A DNA stretch of 64,000 nucleotides from JAJEAO01 sp963667635 (GTDB taxonomy: Bacteria; Acidobacteriota; Vicinamibacteria; Marinacidobacterales; Marinacidobacteraceae). Below the pieces are notes generated by a model. That model was not told where the DNA came from and searched no databases. It saw only the letters and a program-made list of their open reading frames with translations. The first letter of the stretch is position 1, and every line of letters starts with the position of its first letter. The stretch lies in the NCBI GenBank assembly GCA_965232015.1, contig OZ246946.1:558001-622000 (forward strand). Reading direction: 5' to 3'. The position numbers and the translations under genes are program-made. Of this stretch, positions 61,743-64,000 are shown piece by piece.

Positions 61743-62621
61743 GTGCTCCGATCGCTGTCGTCCATCATTCTGGTGCTCCTCATCGCGGGTTGCGCCCCGC
61801 CGGCGGAGGAGCCCGCCGCCGCGCCCCCCGCACCGAGGCGAGTGGCCGTGGACGACCAGCCCGCCGGGTCGTATGTGCGCTACCGGGACGATTCCGGGAA
61901 CCTGGCCTACGGCCGGATGGAGGGCGACTACGTCTTCGAGCTCTCGGGCGCGCCGTGGGACGGAGGCGCCACGACCGGACGCACCATCCCGATGGCGTCG
62001 GTGGAACTCCTCGCCCCCGCCGAGCCCGGCAAGGTGATCGCGATCGGCTTCAACTACGCGTCGCACCTGGGAGACCAGGAGCCCGCCTCCGAGCCGGGTG
62101 TCTTCATCAAGCTTCCCACGAGCATCATCGGTCCCGGCGAGGCCATCGAGATGACCGCGGACGCAGGGAACGTCCACTACGAGGGCGAATTGGTGGTCGT
62201 GATCGGGAAGGAGGCCCGCGAGGTCCCGTTGGAGAGCGCGCAGGAACACATCTTCGGAGTCACCGCCGGCAACGACGTGAGCGAGCGCGACTGGCAGGCG
62301 GGGGATCTGCAGTGGTTCCGCGCCAAGGCCTCCGACACCTACGGCCCCATCGGACCGGTGATCTCCCGAGGCGTGGACTATGACGATTTGCAGCTCACCA
62401 CCCGGCTGAACGGCGAAGTCGTCCAGCAGCAGCGCACCAGCGACCTCATCTTCGATACCAGCGACATCGTGAGCTTCGTGAGCCGCTACGTGACGCTGAT
62501 GCCCGGCGACCTGATCTTCACCGGCACGCCGGGCACGACCCGGGCGATGAGCGAGGGGGATCTGGTCTCGGTCGAGATCGAGACGGTCGGCCTTCTGGAG
62601 AACCCCGTCACCCGCCGCTGA
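61743..62621 (+). CDS. Lipidated fumarylacetoacetate-hydrolase-family protein
   Basis: The 292-residue product has an FAH core with the metal ligands in VHYEGELVVVIGK and TAGNDVSERDWQ, KLPTSIIGPGEAI and FTGTPGTTRAM, usual for cytoplasmic 2-hydroxyhepta-diene-dioate isomerases or oxaloacetate decarboxylases. Unusually it starts with a lipoprotein signal (SLSSIILVLLIAGC) and a Pro/Ala linker, so it should be outside the cytoplasm. The GTG at 61743 has GGAGG seven bases upstream, supporting that the signal is real. Confidence 0.85.
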   Translation: MLRSLSSIILVLLIAGCAPPAEEPAAAPPAPRRVAVDDQPAGSYVRYRDDSGNLAYGRMEGDYVFELSGAPWDGGATTGRTIPMASVELLAPAEPGKVIAIGFNYASHLGDQEPASEPGVFIKLPTSIIGPGEAIEMTADAGNVHYEGELVVVIGKEAREVPLESAQEHIFGVTAGNDVSERDWQAGDLQWFRAKASDTYGPIGPVISRGVDYDDLQLTTRLNGEVVQQQRTSDLIFDTSDIVSFVSRYVTLMPGDLIFTGTPGTTRAMSEGDLVSVEIETVGLLENPVTRR

Positions 62622-62678
62622 CCCCGCACGGGCTGAGGAAACGCCACGCCGAGTCTGGATCCTCCCACGAGACGGCCC

Positions 62679-63203
62679 ATGACGCAGTCACCGGGACCGA
62701 TGGCGTCTCGCTCCCGACCCACCGCGTACGTCGAGACATCTGTGGTCAGCTACCTGACGGCCCGCCCATCACGAGATGTCGTCGTCGCGGGACGCCAGGC
62801 TGTGACGCGTGAGTGGTGGGCGCGAGCTCCGCGTCGCTTCCATCTCGTCCATTCATCGGTCGTGGTGGAGGAGGCCCGAGGTGGCGATCCCGTGGCGGCG
62901 GCGGCCCGCCTCGCTGCTCTCGACGCGGTTACGCTCCTTCCAGTGACTGGAGATGCGACCCGTGTCGTGCGTACGTTGCTGGCGGAAAACGCCGTGCCGC
63001 GCCAAGCCGAACCTGATGCGTACCACATCGCGATCGCTGCCGCGAACCGGGTGGACTATCTTGTGACCTGGAATCTGCGACACATCGCCAATGCCGTCAT
63101 GAGGGGGCGCATCGCCGCTGCGTGTCAGGCGCGTGGTCTCCAACCGCCGGTGATCTGTCTGCCAAGCGAACTCATGGAGGAGGTGGCTGACGATGCTCCC
63201 TGA
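62679..63203 (+). CDS. PIN-domain protein, probable toxin
   Basis: The 174-residue product is a PIN-fold member with TAYVETSVVSYLTARPSRD at the front (Glu where Asp is usual), VVVEEARGGDPVAA, QAEPDAYHIAIAAANRVDYLVTWN and CLPSELMEEVADD. Members are annotated as VapC-like toxins. The small downstream gene overlaps its end by 11 bases and should be the antitoxin, an order opposite to vapBC. Start ATG 62679 or 62700 is possible. Confidence 0.8.
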   Translation: MTQSPGPMASRSRPTAYVETSVVSYLTARPSRDVVVAGRQAVTREWWARAPRRFHLVHSSVVVEEARGGDPVAAAARLAALDAVTLLPVTGDATRVVRTLLAENAVPRQAEPDAYHIAIAAANRVDYLVTWNLRHIANAVMRGRIAAACQARGLQPPVICLPSELMEEVADDAP

Positions 63204-63438
63204 TGACTCGAGGAAGCTGGAGTCGAAGTTGGCCCTCGACGATCCGATGCTGGAAATCTACGAGCATCGTCGCCGAGTCGCCGAGCGCTTCGACCATGAC
63301 GTGGAAGCGATCGGCGAGTATTACCGGGCCATTGAGCGGACTCTCCGCGCTCGCGAGGAGAGCCGGTCGCGCGGACGGCGGCAGGCGGCCCCCCGCTCCG
63401 AAGCACCACGTCACGCGCCACCCTCCGCGGAAGTCTGA
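63193..63438 (+). CDS. Small protein, probable antitoxin of the PIN gene
   Basis: The 81-residue product has DDPMLEIYEHRRRVAERFDHDVEAIGEYYRAIE, the pattern (D-P-x-x-E-hydrophobic-x-x-x-R, F-x-x-D-x-x-A-I) seen in small genes paired with this PIN subgroup. The end is Arg/Pro/Ser rich. It overlaps the PIN gene and no other partner is near. Confidence 0.68.
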   Translation: MLPDDSRKLESKLALDDPMLEIYEHRRRVAERFDHDVEAIGEYYRAIERTLRAREESRSRGRRQAAPRSEAPRHAPPSAEV

Positions 63439-63601
63439 CCCGCGTCCGGGCGCGTCAGCCCGGCGCGTCGGACCGGCCGCGCTCACAGCGTGAGCCGGCG
63501 CAGGCTCCCCTCGGCGACCAGACCGACGGCGTTCCGGGAGAACCCGGTCAACCGCCGCTGATCGTTCCTGGGGAGCGCGCTCCGCGTCTCACTTTGGGGT
63601 G

Positions 63602-63836
63602 GAAGTGATCCGCAACGGGGTTTGTGCCTCACCTGTGCACGGCAACGGGGCTTGCGTCTCACTATGGGGTGGAAGTGATCGGCAACGGGGTTTGCGCCTC
63701 ATCTGTGCACGGCAACGGGGTTTGCGTCTCGCTTTGGGGGCGAAAGTGATCCGCAACGGGGTTTGCGCGTCAGTTGTGACGCGCAAGATCGCTTGTACAT
63801 CACTTGCAGAGCAGAGTGACGCATAAGATCCTCGCA
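63602..63836. repeat. Array of imperfect palindromes upstream of the Fic gene
   Basis: The core gcaacgggg with flanking half-sites TGAtCCGCAAC / GTTTGCGCCTCA recurs at 63612, 63642, 63682, 63712 and 63753, alternating 30 and 40-41 bp apart, so the true unit is about 70 bp. Two further half-sites, TGACGCGCAAGATC (63777) and TGACGCATAAGATC (63817), follow. The last ends 41 bases before the Fic start. The interval 63439-63870 otherwise has no gene. Confidence 0.82.
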
Positions 63837-63870
63837 CTCGAGACTGCCTGCCCTCGTCCACCTGCCCCCC

Positions 63871-64000
63871 ATGAGCCCCCCGCGCTACTCGCCGGATCAC
63901 TTTCCGCCCGTCTCCTTCGATTGGAAGGGACTTCTGCCACGGATCGTTCGCGCCCATCGGGTCCTCGCCCGATATGAGGGCGTCCTCGCCGGAGTACCGA
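63871..64000 (+). CDS. Fic-family protein, N-terminal fragment (cut by window end)
   Basis: The visible 43 residues read MSPPRYSPDHFPPVSFDWKG then LLPRIVRAHRVLARYEGVLAGVP, a match to the Fic N-terminal domain (aromatic-Pro start, helix with A-h-x-x-L-A-R-Y-x-G-x-L). The catalytic motif is beyond the window. If complete, it would transfer AMP or a similar group. It may bind the upstream palindrome array, since many such proteins have a C-terminal winged helix. Start ATG 63871 follows a C-rich stretch with no Shine-Dalgarno. Confidence 0.8.
   Translation, partial: MSPPRYSPDHFPPVSFDWKGLLPRIVRAHRVLARYEGVLAGVP

Noticed and set aside
63602..63836. CRISPR array
   Set aside because: Spacing alternates 30 and 40 bp and the intervening sequences are themselves repeated; no cas genes.
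63589..63957. A minus-strand frame of 122 codons across the palindrome array
   Set aside because: Its apparent peptide repeats are translation of the DNA repeats, and it runs into the Fic gene on the other strand.

Overview
This is a contiguous, very GC-rich, gene-dense bacterial chromosome segment. It carries no rRNA, tRNA, CRISPR array or transposase that I could find. The envelope genes (a fused LptF-LptG permease, LptE, a TonB-dependent receptor, a 16-strand-type porin, several lipoproteins and a GspC-like protein) show a diderm organism. The gene combination (truB-rpsO-pnp, a cobalamin-dependent ribonucleotide reductase under NrdR boxes, a FecR protein with a Trp/Tyr-rich region, fused LptFG, UbiD, AmpG) fits an uncultured Acidobacteriota- or Gemmatimonadota-like lineage. 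That placement is an inference from gene content only.

Layout. 1-3138 (+): end of truB, rpsO, pnp. 3334-16645 (-): intradiol-dioxygenase lipoprotein, nrdJ with two NrdR boxes, FecR repeat protein, UPF0158, glpX, an acyl-CoA dehydrogenase, an RNase III with two RNase III domains and two dsRNA-binding domains, and a SpoIIE-type phosphatase. 17038-29788: GspC-like protein, ftsB-like, valS, metK, a sugar-nucleotide transferase, lptFG, leuB, terB-like, and an ECF sigma/anti-sigma pair. 29921-41008 (+): a hydrolase, a beta-lactamase/VanX fusion, a HEAT protein, a sodium symporter, AmpG, a TonB receptor and a solitary DNA methyltransferase. 41017-44696: UbiD and a toxin-antitoxin patch (VapBC, an orphan duplicate antitoxin, MazEF). 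44743-49157: arginase, a hydrolase, a porin and a polysaccharide deacetylase. 49244-60182 (+): DUF177-rpmF-fabD-fabG-acpP-fabF, an M20 peptidase, mutY, leuS, lptE, holA. 60219-64000 (+): a degenerate Fic-fold protein, a small membrane protein, a DCC oxidoreductase, a lipidated FAH-family protein, a PIN pair, and the start of a true Fic gene behind an array of palindromic repeats.

The most unusual points are: (1) the bacterial RNase III at 12628-14304, whose two fused catalytic domains divide the active-site residues between them, a Dicer/Drosha-like layout; (2) a family of long palindromic elements with G-U-compatible, covarying stems, one of which contains the fabF start codon; (3) nine genes with a TANNNT hexamer exactly 7-8 nt before ATG, pointing to leaderless transcription; (4) repeated CTGA stop/start overlaps implying CTG start codons.

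Functionally the window mixes housekeeping genes (translation, fatty-acid synthesis, LPS transport, DNA replication and repair) with peptidoglycan recycling functions (D-Ala-D-Ala dipeptidase fusion plus AmpG) and small toxin-antitoxin modules disturbed by repeats.
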